From a virus: a stretch of 42,431 bases of DNA. The notes beneath the pieces were generated by a model. It did no database searches. It saw only the letters and a program-made list of their open reading frames with translations, and was not told the origin of the DNA. The stretch spans positions 1 through 42,431 of IMG/VR virus record IMGVR_UViG_3300017788_000060. The stretch is one strand, 5' to 3'. The translations under genes and the position numbers were made by a program. Every line of letters starts with the position of its first letter. Position 1 is the first letter of the stretch. This document shows, piece after piece, positions 1-9,617 of the stretch.

Positions 1-2302
1 AGTCGGTGGTTGGTAATCCGTCCCTAAAATAATTAAATCTTTCGTATGGTGATAACCCTGGTAAAAATCCTTTGTAAGTGGTCGCTATTTTAGGTTTACC
101 ATCACCCAATGGTGGTGGTGGATTCTTTTCAATAACACCATTTTCATTTTTTAATTCTTTCGAACCTACACTAATTAAACTTTCTAAACTTGTTATTTTT
201 TTAGCCAACTCAATTATGTCCGTGTCTTCTGATATTAATTCTTTAATATTTTTAAATTCTTCATCCGCCAACAATTTTATCATGTCGTTATTAAAGGAAT
301 CAAATAATGTCATGTATTTAACACGTTCATATAATTCATAAACAAACGAAGCGTAACTTTTATCAACAAATGGGATGTTTTCATTTATAACATCAATACC
401 CGATAAATCTTCAATTCTTTGATTTTCAGTATTAGAATCAAAAACATAATTTACATTATTTCTTGTCGGTTCATTATTTACATTAGTTTCAACCCTATTT
501 GTTACAATTTTTACATACTCTTCAATAAAATCAACCTCAGGCCAAAGAGTCTTATCGTATGATTTTAATTTATGTACTAACTCTTCGTCACCTGGATATG
601 CAATCACATTTTGTTTTCCCCCGACTTGTGGTTTTTTAACTTCAGGCCAAGGGTAGATGTTTTCTCCTTTTGATTCTTTAGATAAATTTGTAAGGACTTT
701 TTTTCTATTATTTGCCGCCTCGAATGCTTTATTGTGAACATCTTTCATTAATCTTATAAAGACCTCAGCGTTTGCTAATAACACGGCGAACATATTTCTC
801 ACTGTTGGTTCAAATCCAAAACCGAATTCTTTACTCTTGATAACCTTATTCATTTCGGTTTCGACATCATCCTCAACTTTTTTTCTTTGTTCTTCAAATG
901 ATTTTCTGATTTCAAATACATCTTCAAAAATACCATCAATATAAACAACCACTTTTTTGTCAGGTAGTGTTTTATAATATGACTGAATATCTTTCACATT
1001 TCTGATTGAAATTCTTTTAAAATCCCCACTTGTTTTATTTATTAAGACATTATTATTGTATAATTCTTGGGTTAAAAGCTTGGTTTTACCCATCGCGGTA
1101 TTGAAACTGGTTAAAAAAAGTTCAAGAGCTCCCGCTCCGTTACCTAATATATGTTTCGTCTCCGTCTTATCTTTTGCATTCAAATAAAACCACAAATCAC
1201 TTACAGTTTCGTTGTTTGTTGCGGTTTTAGTAAATGATGTATATTCTTGTGATAGATACTGTTTACCCCAAGCTTTGATTGAACTTTCAAAATCATTAAT
1301 AATGTCTTCCATTTCTTTTATTCCTTGGAAGACTTCCATACTCACTTTACTAAAAACTTGTTGTTCTAATATTTTGTCTAACGATTCTGCTATGTATCCT
1401 ATTTCTTTTAATGTACGAACAGGAAATCCTTTAGGGATTAACCCTTTAGCTTCATATTGTCTATAAATTGATTTAAGTATTGTGTATCCTCTTGAAGAGT
1501 GTGATACTTTTTTTTCATACAAACCAGTTTTTTCATTAAATTTTGCGTCTTTAGTTTCTTCAACTAAAAACATATACGGACAGTTGATTACCGCGGAAAG
1601 TGGTATATCGTTTAACCAAGCAAATGTTGAACCAACAAACGTTGTGGATATTTCAAAATTTCCATTACTTTCATTAAACTTAGAAGAAAATTTTGTCATG
1701 TGCAATCTATATCTGATTGCTTTACCGTAATAACCTTTAACGGTTAAATAAAATATTGGCCATGGTAAATGAAAAAACGCTTTATAAGGTGAGTTTTCTG
1801 ATGATTCAAATAAAGTTTTACCTCTAACGTCGACAAAATTAATTGATACTTGAGGTACAAAGTTTGCACCTTTTACGGCAATTTCAATGGAATCAATACC
1901 AAAAGATTGTCCTGTTGGGTCTTTAAATTGGTCTTGACCAAAGGTTACGTCGTACCCATCTTTATATGTTGATTCTTGTCCTTGAATGGGTTTTGGAACA
2001 AACGCATCGGTCCATGTTGTATCGAAATTACCATCACCACTAGCATTTCTTAAAAAATTTAAATTACCTTTTGCTATTTGAGTTAATGTGTTTCCAATAT
2101 TATCATCAGCAATAAGAGTCGTTCTTGGAATCAAATCCGCTTCCAAGTTAACATACATAACTAAGTTTTCCTGTTTATGTCCTCTTGGTTGTACTTCTCC
2201 ATTTGAATCAACAACACTGTTTGGGTCAACATAAATAAGATTGTTTTGGTCAACTTTTACAAGTATGTTTTCATTATTTGGATAATCCTTATTGCTCGCC
2301 AT
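1..2302 (-). CDS. Large baseplate/tail structural protein, C-terminus beyond left edge (partial)
   Basis: An uninterrupted leftward reading frame starts at an ATG at 2302 (MASNKDYPNN) and runs off the left edge, giving 767 visible codons with no stop. It overlaps the end of the gp53-like gene by 14 bases, the tight packing expected of one late operon. The N-terminal third looks beta-rich (VNLEADLIPRTTL, FVDVRGKTLFESSEN, FHLPWPIFYLTVKGYYGKA). The middle and end are more helical and charged (IKEMEDIINDFESSIKAWGK, FEEQRKKVEDDVETEMNK). There is no signal peptide or membrane segment. I do not recognise a named family. A baseplate role is inferred only from its position after the gp53-like and 1616-residue proteins. 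The true length is unknown because the end lies outside the window. Confidence 0.8.
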   Translation of the reverse strand, partial: MASNKDYPNNENILVKVDQNNLIYVDPNSVVDSNGEVQPRGHKQENLVMYVNLEADLIPRTTLIADDNIGNTLTQIAKGNLNFLRNASGDGNFDTTWTDAFVPKPIQGQESTYKDGYDVTFGQDQFKDPTGQSFGIDSIEIAVKGANFVPQVSINFVDVRGKTLFESSENSPYKAFFHLPWPIFYLTVKGYYGKAIRYRLHMTKFSSKFNESNGNFEISTTFVGSTFAWLNDIPLSAVINCPYMFLVEETKDAKFNEKTGLYEKKVSHSSRGYTILKSIYRQYEAKGLIPKGFPVRTLKEIGYIAESLDKILEQQVFSKVSMEVFQGIKEMEDIINDFESSIKAWGKQYLSQEYTSFTKTATNNETVSDLWFYLNAKDKTETKHILGNGAGALELFLTSFNTAMGKTKLLTQELYNNNVLINKTSGDFKRISIRNVKDIQSYYKTLPDKKVVVYIDGIFEDVFEIRKSFEEQRKKVEDDVETEMNKVIKSKEFGFGFEPTVRNMFAVLLANAEVFIRLMKDVHNKAFEAANNRKKVLTNLSKESKGENIYPWPEVKKPQVGGKQNVIAYPGDEELVHKLKSYDKTLWPEVDFIEEYVKIVTNRVETNVNNEPTRNNVNYVFDSNTENQRIEDLSGIDVINENIPFVDKSYASFVYELYERVKYMTLFDSFNNDMIKLLADEEFKNIKELISEDTDIIELAKKITSLESLISVGSKELKNENGVIEKNPPPPLGDGKPKIATTYKGFLPGLSPYERFNYFRDGLPTTD

Positions 2303-2615
2303 AATATAGATTATATAATTCTACGTTTCTTTTATAATCTTGTAAAGTCGTTGTTAACGGAAATGGTATTCTTATAACAAAATTATCAGGTATTTGAAAT
2401 TCAACACTACCAGCGGTTGGGTTTGCTTGTAAAATTAACCAACCAAATACTGGCGAACCATAATAGTCCTGTGATATTTTATCCAATCTATCCCTACCTT
2501 TTTTATAAAACATATATCTGTCCGTTGTTTTAATTGGTAACTCGATACCGGGCACGATTCTAAACTGACCATCCTCAACAAAAAACTGATATCTATCAAA
2601 ATATTGTCTACTCAT
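2289..2615 (-). CDS. gp53-like baseplate wedge protein (LysM-like)
   Basis: A 108-residue protein. It contains the pattern of short phage wedge or tail-X proteins: DRYMFYKKGRDRLDKISQDY, then YGSPVFGWLILQANP, then a segment beginning IPDNFVIRIPFPL. This matches the LysM-like fold of T4 gp53 and related proteins, where a residue run about time or scale is followed by YG.p..W.il.aN and a final strand 'G..l.IP'. T4 gp53 is longer (196 residues), so only the core is present here. It overlaps the upstream 1616-residue gene by 8 bases and the downstream gene by 14 bases, so translation is probably coupled. The expected role is joining baseplate wedges during tail assembly. The fold call is fairly firm; equivalence to gp53 is inference. 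Confidence 0.65.
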   Translation of the reverse strand: MSRQYFDRYQFFVEDGQFRIVPGIELPIKTTDRYMFYKKGRDRLDKISQDYYGSPVFGWLILQANPTAGSVEFQIPDNFVIRIPFPLTTTLQDYKRNVELYNLYYGEQ

Positions 2616-5600
2616 TATTTGTTCTATAGAAATTTAATTTATCACTAACTTTATTTGTTGTTGAAAATATATTTTCAACTTCTTCAATAATTACTTGGTT
2701 CGTTTCATCGGTAATAGATGAAATACCAAATTTGATATCTTTACCTGTTTTTCTACTTTTAAACTTGGTTAATTTAAATTTTTTCTCTTCTGGTTTTTGT
2801 ACAAATTTTTCTAATCGTCTTTTTAATTTATTTTTTAAAGAATCTTTGTATAGGTCCGGGTCTTTTAGTTCGTTTATTATAGAATCAATATCTTTTTTAT
2901 CCGAAAATAATTGTGACATTAAAAAATCAAAATCTGTAGATTGTATTGTTGGATTTAAAAATGTTATGTTTGTTGTTAAATCTTCAAACAATTTACTTGT
3001 GTTTTTGTCTATATAATCAATACAAGATTCATATTCACCATACAGCATATCAGATGTGAATCCACTAATCGCAACAGATTGAATTTTTTGATTAGTTGAG
3101 GTTCCGTCTTTACCATTTTTAATAACAAAATTTGCCTTATCTAAAGATATGATTAATTTATTTCTAGCAACATCTAATTCAGATAATAGATTTTCGGTTA
3201 ATTCATTTATTTTTTCTTCAATTTTTTTTATCAAAAATGATTTTAATATTTTTTCATTGGTATCTATCGCTAAAGAATTTGATAATTCTTTGTTGAATCC
3301 AAACATATCAACTAAGTAAGTATTTGAAGAATTGTTTATAAAACTAACTAACCCTGTTTTTAGTCCTGTGGTATATATGTTAAGTTCTTTAGTTGGTTGG
3401 TGTAATCCATATAGAGTTAATGTCTTACCGGGTGAGGGTGATGTGATGGTGTAAATGTCGTATTGATTAATTGGTCTATAATCACCTTTTAACATCATTG
3501 TTGTAATATCTCTACCGTATTTTTTATAAATTTTATTGTAGGTGTCGGTAAATTTATTAAAATATTCTTCGGTAGAATCAAATACAGATTTTATTAAATC
3601 AGAGTAATTCATGGTATTATCATCATTTTTTGTACCCATAAACAACCCGTCATTTACATTTTTTGTATTTTCTTCGTCACCATTTGGATTTATTTTATTA
3701 CCGTAAGTTTTGTTTAAATCATCTAAAAACTCACGTGTAAATTCTTCCGCCTTTTGACCACCAATTGTTTCATTTGTTGCAATTGACCTTTCATCATACA
3801 TTTCAGTGTTTGCAAAGAAATTAGAAGATAACGCGTTTTGTAATCTCTCGACAGGTTTTGAAAGACCTTGACCACCAATAAAGGTTATACTAAGTGTGAC
3901 AGACGCAATCATTGGTTGGACACCAATACCTTCCGGATTTAAATCCCATAGTATCTGACCCCCATCATCATAAGAAATGTTAACATCCCTAATAACAACT
4001 TTAGAATGGTAAAAGTCACCAATCCTAAGTATACATACCGGTGGTGGACCAAACGAAGTGTTTCTTGCTCTAACATCAGATTCTTCAGATATTCCTTTTA
4101 TGGGTATGGTATCACCAGGTCTAATACACTGAAGTAAAAAAGTTAATCTACTATTTAACCCCTCAGGTGTTGTTGAGTGAAACGCCGGATGAAAATATTT
4201 TAATTTTTCTTTTAATGAAGTAAATACAATAGGGTCAGTGTCTTCTAATTTTTTAAAATAAAAACATTCAGATAATGTTTTTGCAATGATTCTTTTTAAT
4301 GGGTCAATTGCAGGTTTTCTAGATGGTGGTGGAATTATAACTTCACCATTTTCTTCAATTCTTGTAATTGGGGTTGGGGTTGGGGTTGGTGGGGTTGGTT
4401 TTTTTGAATTCTCATTGTACTTAATTTCAACAATACTTTGTCTACAAAAAAAGGCAATTGGTGAATATATTTTTAAATCAGGTACTCTTATAAAATCTTT
4501 ATCCAAACAATTTTTATCAGGTACATTATCCTTGCCGGTAAATTTTTCACCAAAATTAACTGAATTAATTATTAATTTACTTTCTGTATTGTATCCAAAA
4601 TCTTTTAAACGATACTCTTTTTTAATAACAATAGGTTCGTCTTTTTGTATAATTACCTTATCGTTTTCTCCAGTATTTTTATTTTGTATTTCAAACTTTT
4701 CAGGCCAAATCATTGCTGGCTTGTCTTTCGGCGTTTTGGCTAATCTATCAAAAATATCTTGTAAAACGGAATGACTTCTTCTCATTGCTAACCTTTCATT
4801 GTAGTCGGTTGTTGCAACTGATGAACACGACGACGATATGTTTATGTACACATCTTCTATTGTTTTACCTGAATCTGATAGCGAATTTTTAATATCGGTG
4901 ATTCTTGTAACATATTCGTTATACGCGGCATCGGCTTCAGTAAAATAATTACCTATTTTTGTTTTTTGGTCTGTAATGTCTTGAGCTGTAATTATTTTGT
5001 TTTCATCACCAAAAATAAAAGACTTTTCTTTTTTTACTTGTATATCTGTTTGTGATAAACCTGTTAATGTTTTTAATGAGTTTTCTAAGGTATTTTCATA
5101 GTGACCTTTTCTTTCCTTAAATGCTTCGTATAATTTTGAATAATTTTCGCTTGTATTTGTTTTGTCACTTGGTTTTGGTATATCGTTTTCATATTTTAAA
5201 AACATCCTAAAAGGACCCTTTTTTTCGGAATTAGCATCGTTTCCCTGTGTCGTTGTATTTGTTGGGCTGGATTCAACAGGATACTCAGTTGTAACTTTAT
5301 ATTGTTTAATAATTTCAGGGTCTTTTCCTTTATTTAAAAACGCCTGTATGAGTTTGATATCATTTGTATCTAATTGTGCAAATCTTCTTATTAAATCATA
5401 AAAATCCAATTCTTCACATCCTGCAAAAAACGCATTAATGTAGTTTTCAGACTCTTCATCGGACATTCCTTTGAAGTATTCTCTAACTAATAAATTTAAT
5501 ATACTTGGGTGGTCAACAACAACTTTAAAGTTTAATTGTCCGGTTCTTGATGTATCTTGATACGTAAAGATTGGTTCGGGTCTACCTAAAAACTGATTGT

Positions 5601-7458
5601 CTTGCCATCTCGCTGAGTTGTTTTCACTAATTTTTAAATCATATGGTGGAAACCACATAACTCTTCCTCCGTTTGGTCCTCTCTCACAAAAAGGTAAGTC
5701 TCCATAAGTAAATCCCGGTGTATTTGAAGTTTTCCACGCTAAGTTTTCAATAGAAAACATATATTTTTTAGCATAAAACCCATCTCCTGTTGGAGATTCA
5801 AATATGTTTGTTGAGTTTTTAGCACCAAATGAATTTCTAAAACTATTTTTAGCGTCATAGTTTCCACTTGACATTGGGGCGATGTTTATATTCCAAGGTC
5901 TACTTTCACCCCCCATGATACTATCATCAAATTTTCTGATGTTAGCAGTTCTTTTCATTGTGTCAGAATAGTTCATGTAAGACCTGTCCTTTGTCCATAC
6001 CCTACAATATTCAGCACCTGTTTCTTGTTTATATTGGTCAACAAATTTTATTGCAGAACCTCGAGACAACATACTGTCTCCTTCTTTAAAAATTCTACTT
6101 GTTTGGTCGATAACGTTACCAACGTGTGTTCTTGTTGCTTGACCGTCTTTTGGCATTGAATCCAAAATTTCTTGAGTCTTGCCTAAAATTGAATCTTCTC
6201 TAAATCCGTATTTTGTTGATATTGAATTATTATAAGCATCACTTTCTCTTGATTGAAATTCTTCATTCCATAATCCAATTTTGTTTTGTGAGTTTTTACT
6301 AATCCATGTTAGTTTACCACTAATCGGTCCACCTTGGGAAATATTTCTTTGTCTTTCAAATAATGTTGCTTGTACTGGGTCAAACATTAAACTTAAGAAA
6401 TAACTACTTTTTACCATGTTGTCATTAAAATCAGACATGGTGTATTTTACATCCTCGCCTCTATCGTCCCCTATGTATGCAACACCTTTTGGTGCTTCAA
6501 GTCCTAAAAAGTTTTTTAACCCACCAGCAACATTATTTGCAAAATTGAAAAGTTTTGATGATTGTTGAGACCTAGCGGTTGTTGTGTAATTCGGTGCATA
6601 TGTCGAAAATGAAAGTTGGTCAAATAAAATTTGTTTTTGACCTTCCCCCAAGTATTCAATCATTAAGTCTGATGGTTTTCTACTTAATTTTGGTCTTCTT
6701 TGAATTCCAACTAAACTTCCTAAAACACCTGTAATGTCTTGTAATATCGCACCCGCTTCGGTTTTTGGTGTCGGTCTATTTACAATAGGGTTTCTTGGGT
6801 TGCTTAAATAATCTCCAGGTATTTCACTGAATGGGAATTCAACACCTGAAACAGTTTGTAAAAAATCTATACCCTTACCTAATAAACTACTGGCAACAGT
6901 AATTTTATAATTTTTTTCAATTAATGGTTCTCTACCGGTAATTAAATTTATCGCAGTGGCGGTGTTACCATCTAATGCATCTAAAACCCTAATTCTTCCC
7001 AAAGTTGCCATTTCTAAATTTTGTTGTAGTCTGGCTAATACGGGACCTTGTTTATTTTCTCTAATATTTTGTGTTGCGAATTTCATTAACCTCGAATCGT
7101 CATCAAAGTTTTGACCCGCCATAATGCTAACTAAATTAGTTGTTTGGGGTTCAAACGAATTAATATAACCCGCAGATAAAATACCACCATTTAGTTGTGA
7201 TAATGTTGGTAATGATGTGTTTGTGTATTCCTCAATAGTACTATTTGGTGGAATATATAGGTTAATAAAATTTTGACCAAAGTATACCGCCCAATTTGTT
7301 TTAACATCACCAGGGTCAACATTAGCAAAATTGCTTAGATTTTGAACAATGTAATTTGCGTCAGTAAACGTTTGAGGTCCATTGGGTCTGTTCAGAGTTT
7401 TTGAAATCAAAAAATCTCTAAATGTTTTTGTGGTATTAAAATCTAAATAAGTTGGCAT
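2608..7458 (-). CDS. 1616-residue multidomain baseplate/tail structural protein
   Basis: The largest gene in the window. The N-terminal part (MPTYLDFNTTKTFRDFLISK) reads like a baseplate protein. Around residues 480-500 lies RVWTKDRSYMNYSDTMKR, and near residue 640 DTSRTGQLNFKVVVDHPSIL, both in beta-rich stretches. A Pro/Thr linker ([13 protein letters not shown]) sits near residue 1024 and splits the protein in two. The second half has a beta-rich block near residues 1135-1200 (ILRIGDFYHSKVVIRDVNIS, WDLNPEGIGVQPMIASVTLS) followed by helical sequence to the end. The start at 7458 follows an ATATTTAT-type box by 6 bases. It lies directly after the tape-measure candidate and before the gp53-like gene, so a baseplate hub or wedge role is likely. 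No enzyme motif was seen. A fusion of two ancestral baseplate genes at the Pro/Thr linker is possible. Confidence 0.75.
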   Translation of the reverse strand: MPTYLDFNTTKTFRDFLISKTLNRPNGPQTFTDANYIVQNLSNFANVDPGDVKTNWAVYFGQNFINLYIPPNSTIEEYTNTSLPTLSQLNGGILSAGYINSFEPQTTNLVSIMAGQNFDDDSRLMKFATQNIRENKQGPVLARLQQNLEMATLGRIRVLDALDGNTATAINLITGREPLIEKNYKITVASSLLGKGIDFLQTVSGVEFPFSEIPGDYLSNPRNPIVNRPTPKTEAGAILQDITGVLGSLVGIQRRPKLSRKPSDLMIEYLGEGQKQILFDQLSFSTYAPNYTTTARSQQSSKLFNFANNVAGGLKNFLGLEAPKGVAYIGDDRGEDVKYTMSDFNDNMVKSSYFLSLMFDPVQATLFERQRNISQGGPISGKLTWISKNSQNKIGLWNEEFQSRESDAYNNSISTKYGFREDSILGKTQEILDSMPKDGQATRTHVGNVIDQTSRIFKEGDSMLSRGSAIKFVDQYKQETGAEYCRVWTKDRSYMNYSDTMKRTANIRKFDDSIMGGESRPWNINIAPMSSGNYDAKNSFRNSFGAKNSTNIFESPTGDGFYAKKYMFSIENLAWKTSNTPGFTYGDLPFCERGPNGGRVMWFPPYDLKISENNSARWQDNQFLGRPEPIFTYQDTSRTGQLNFKVVVDHPSILNLLVREYFKGMSDEESENYINAFFAGCEELDFYDLIRRFAQLDTNDIKLIQAFLNKGKDPEIIKQYKVTTEYPVESSPTNTTTQGNDANSEKKGPFRMFLKYENDIPKPSDKTNTSENYSKLYEAFKERKGHYENTLENSLKTLTGLSQTDIQVKKEKSFIFGDENKIITAQDITDQKTKIGNYFTEADAAYNEYVTRITDIKNSLSDSGKTIEDVYINISSSCSSVATTDYNERLAMRRSHSVLQDIFDRLAKTPKDKPAMIWPEKFEIQNKNTGENDKVIIQKDEPIVIKKEYRLKDFGYNTESKLIINSVNFGEKFTGKDNVPDKNCLDKDFIRVPDLKIYSPIAFFCRQSIVEIKYNENSKKPTPPTPTPTPITRIEENGEVIIPPPSRKPAIDPLKRIIAKTLSECFYFKKLEDTDPIVFTSLKEKLKYFHPAFHSTTPEGLNSRLTFLLQCIRPGDTIPIKGISEESDVRARNTSFGPPPVCILRIGDFYHSKVVIRDVNISYDDGGQILWDLNPEGIGVQPMIASVTLSITFIGGQGLSKPVERLQNALSSNFFANTEMYDERSIATNETIGGQKAEEFTREFLDDLNKTYGNKINPNGDEENTKNVNDGLFMGTKNDDNTMNYSDLIKSVFDSTEEYFNKFTDTYNKIYKKYGRDITTMMLKGDYRPINQYDIYTITSPSPGKTLTLYGLHQPTKELNIYTTGLKTGLVSFINNSSNTYLVDMFGFNKELSNSLAIDTNEKILKSFLIKKIEEKINELTENLLSELDVARNKLIISLDKANFVIKNGKDGTSTNQKIQSVAISGFTSDMLYGEYESCIDYIDKNTSKLFEDLTTNITFLNPTIQSTDFDFLMSQLFSDKKDIDSIINELKDPDLYKDSLKNKLKRRLEKFVQKPEEKKFKLTKFKSRKTGKDIKFGISSITDETNQVIIEEVENIFSTTNKVSDKLNFYRTNNE
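4370..4394 (+). other. G-quadruplex-prone tract inside the 1616-residue gene
   Basis: Three consecutive TTGGGG units are followed by TTGGT and another GGGG. This gives four runs of four G separated by 2, 2 and 5 bases on the plus strand. The tract encodes the Pro/Thr linker on the minus strand, so the mRNA carries the C-rich complement and any quadruplex would form in DNA only. Such a run stands out in this AT-rich sequence. Confidence 0.6.
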
Positions 7459-7464
7459 TTACCT

Positions 7465-7472
7465 TATAAATA
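7465..7472 (-). promoter_or_regulatory. Late-promoter-like TATTTATA box
   Basis: On the minus strand the sequence reads CTATTTATAAGGTAA and then the ATG of the 1616-residue gene. The box is one of a family that recurs just upstream of structural genes on both strands. If it is a -10 type element, the transcript would have almost no leader. Confidence 0.5.
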
Positions 7473-7494
7473 GAAACTTTTTATTTTTATAATC

Positions 7495-9462
7495 TTATTC
7501 CATTGGGGAATATGTGTAACTACCTTTTTCTTGTATCATATTGTTCGACATATCATTCATAAGACTTGGACTATTCATCGCATATCTAAACAGTGGGTCT
7601 GTCATGTTTCCATTAGATTGAAACTTATAAGTAACAGTTGAATTTGATTGTGTTTGTGCCGAACCTTTTGACATTGCGTTTACATCTTTTAAAGCGTCTT
7701 TTCCTAATATCCCTTGTTTTTGAAGTTCTTCCATTGAACTCTTTAAAGTTCCTTGTGTATTTTTTCCTACCTCATCCCAAAATTTACTTAATTCACCGCC
7801 TTTACCACTAACTTCGGCTGAAGTTGTTGCTTTTAATTTGGTACCTAATTTTTCTTCTAAGTATTTGTCAACGTCCGCAAGTGGTTGTCTAAATCCACCC
7901 GCAGCTCTCACCTTGGCTAAGGTTAACAAAGCACTCACGTCTTTTTGAATATTTTGTGTCGTTGTATATTGGTCTCGAGCAATATCTTCAACAGACATTT
8001 CTTCAAACGCTTTTTGGTTTTCTAATAAACCTTTAGCCATAGTTGGGGTTAATTGGTCTAATGCGACTTTAGTATCCTTCAGTCCCATTTTGTCTGCTAA
8101 TGATTGTGGAATATCGATAATCATTTGACCTCCCTCCATTTTGGAAATATTGGTTAAGAACTCTTTTTCTTTTTCGTCAATTTGTAGACCCGATGATAAT
8201 AAAGCGGTTGCCGCTGACGCTCTTTCAGATGATTTAATTGCGGTTTGAGCAAAATCTTCGTAAGACATTCCTAATTCTTTAGCCAACGCTTTAGCTTTTC
8301 TTAAATTAGCGCCTGAGATTTCAAACTTACCTAATTCGGTATTGTATGTTGTTAATGAACCCGCAACACCAATTAACGCGTCTTGTAATCCACCCGCGTC
8401 ATTGGTGGCCATATACATTAGTTTTAATGGGTCGTTAAAATCTCCGATAGCACCACCAATTGCTTGCAATTCAGCGGATAACGCAATTGCTTTATCGGGG
8501 TCAAATAGGTCGTCAGCCAATCTAAATACATCATTCATATTAATTTTGAATTCGATTGATTTTTGAACCATTCTTGTTAAACCATCAATACCACCTTTAA
8601 ATCCATATGAATTTAATTTACCCACATTTTGGTCTAAATCCGAGACCACTTTTCTTGCATTGAGACCTAACTCCAATGAACTCTTACCTGCTTTATCTAT
8701 TTGTACAATTGCATCTTTTGCACCAACACCGACTTTATCAAATCCGTCAATAGCAGCACTTAATTTATCTAAGTCACCGTAAAACGCTCTTGCTGTTTTT
8801 TGAGATTCAATTAAAACATCCTTACCGAATGTTGTCATTTTTCCGGTATTTTGAACCATATCAACAGCATAGTTTGAAACATCCTGAAAACCAAAAGCCA
8901 TTTGCGTTGCTGCGGGTAATGTGTCAATAATATTAGTCCTAACTTCTCGAGATAATTCACCTGTAACACCTAATTGTGCATTCACCTGATTTCTTAACTT
9001 TACCTCTTGTCCTAATATTTGAGTTACCCCTTCCATCACTTTACCTATTCCCGTACCCGCGAGATTCATAACCATATCACCCGCGGTTTTAGATTCCCTG
9101 ATAATATCAAATAAACCTTTTGACACTTCACTTAATTGAAAAATTGTGTCTTCTGTTCCTGCTAATGTGGAATATTGATATCCTATACTTTGTTGTGAGA
9201 TATCTTGAGTACCTAATAATCCGGTAACAGAAGATTGGACGGCACTAGTTACTTTACCAGGTTTAGAACCACTCCCATCGTTAGTTGTAGTGCTGTTACC
9301 CTCTAAATCACTCAAACTTCTATAACTAGAGTATCTTCTAAACTCTGATGTAATTGTTGCACCATCAGCGTTTGGATAGTATCCTTTATAGACATTTGTA
9401 AACTCAGCACTACCTTTTCTAGCTGCGTTAAATAATTCTTGGTCTTGTCTTGATGCTGCCAT
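7495..9462 (-). CDS. Tail tape-measure protein candidate (gp29-type position)
   Basis: A 655-residue, mostly helical and Ala/Gly/Leu/Lys-rich protein without aromatic-rich beta blocks. Repeated amphipathic stretches such as KDAIVQIDKAGKSSLELGLN and QSSVTGLLGTQDISQQS are typical of tape measures that fill the tail tube. A mildly hydrophobic region near residues 130-160 (GDMVMNLAGTGIGKVMEGVT) could be membrane-active. Length is close to T4 gp29 (590 residues). It sits between the small and gp26-like baseplate genes and the large structural gene, as expected for a tape measure or hub factor. The start at 9462 follows a TATTTATA box by 3 bases. The assignment rests on composition, length and context. 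It is not a motif match. Confidence 0.6.
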   Translation of the reverse strand: MAASRQDQELFNAARKGSAEFTNVYKGYYPNADGATITSEFRRYSSYRSLSDLEGNSTTTNDGSGSKPGKVTSAVQSSVTGLLGTQDISQQSIGYQYSTLAGTEDTIFQLSEVSKGLFDIIRESKTAGDMVMNLAGTGIGKVMEGVTQILGQEVKLRNQVNAQLGVTGELSREVRTNIIDTLPAATQMAFGFQDVSNYAVDMVQNTGKMTTFGKDVLIESQKTARAFYGDLDKLSAAIDGFDKVGVGAKDAIVQIDKAGKSSLELGLNARKVVSDLDQNVGKLNSYGFKGGIDGLTRMVQKSIEFKINMNDVFRLADDLFDPDKAIALSAELQAIGGAIGDFNDPLKLMYMATNDAGGLQDALIGVAGSLTTYNTELGKFEISGANLRKAKALAKELGMSYEDFAQTAIKSSERASAATALLSSGLQIDEKEKEFLTNISKMEGGQMIIDIPQSLADKMGLKDTKVALDQLTPTMAKGLLENQKAFEEMSVEDIARDQYTTTQNIQKDVSALLTLAKVRAAGGFRQPLADVDKYLEEKLGTKLKATTSAEVSGKGGELSKFWDEVGKNTQGTLKSSMEELQKQGILGKDALKDVNAMSKGSAQTQSNSTVTYKFQSNGNMTDPLFRYAMNSPSLMNDMSNNMIQEKGSYTYSPME

Positions 9463-9465
9463 ATC

Positions 9466-9473
9466 TATAAATA
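9466..9473 (-). promoter_or_regulatory. TATTTATA box before the tape-measure candidate
   Basis: Minus-strand reading is AGTATTTATAGAT and then ATG. The gap of 3 bases is too short for a normal leader. A transcript starting 6-7 bases after the box would begin at or inside the start codon. Either the box is not a promoter here, or translation is leaderless or begins downstream. Confidence 0.4.
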
Positions 9474-9617
9474 CTATTTAGGAGAGTTTTCCAATTCAAG
9501 AATATACTCAACATAATATCTACGTATAAAAATTGGCATGGTGAGGACATCACCGTAACTAAAACCTTTTTTGATTAAAAATAAAATTTCATCTAACTGT
9601 CCTTTCTTATATTCCAT
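9474..9617 (-). CDS. 47-residue baseplate-assembly protein candidate (gp51 position)
   Basis: A short frame starts at 9617 (MEYKKGQLDEILFLIKKG) and ends at a TAG at 9474. It overlaps the end of the gp26-like gene by 11 bases and ends 11 bases before the tape-measure start. It therefore fills exactly the space between two well-supported late genes in the same direction. The protein is Lys/Tyr/Ile-rich and ends in RRYYVEYILELENSPK. In T4-like marine phages a small gene follows the gp26 homologue and is often labelled gp51 (baseplate hub assembly). The resemblance here is positional, and the sequence is too short to be sure. Confidence 0.55.
   Translation of the reverse strand: MEYKKGQLDEILFLIKKGFSYGDVLTMPIFIRRYYVEYILELENSPK

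Noticed and set aside
4286-4774. A rightward open frame of 162 codons
   Set aside because: Antisense to the well-supported 1616-residue gene, with no domain, no start signal and no packing with neighbours.
7465-9473. TATAAATA on the plus strand as T4 late promoters
   Set aside because: In T4 orientation these would transcribe rightward into the backs of leftward genes; the reverse reading before each gene start is more consistent.
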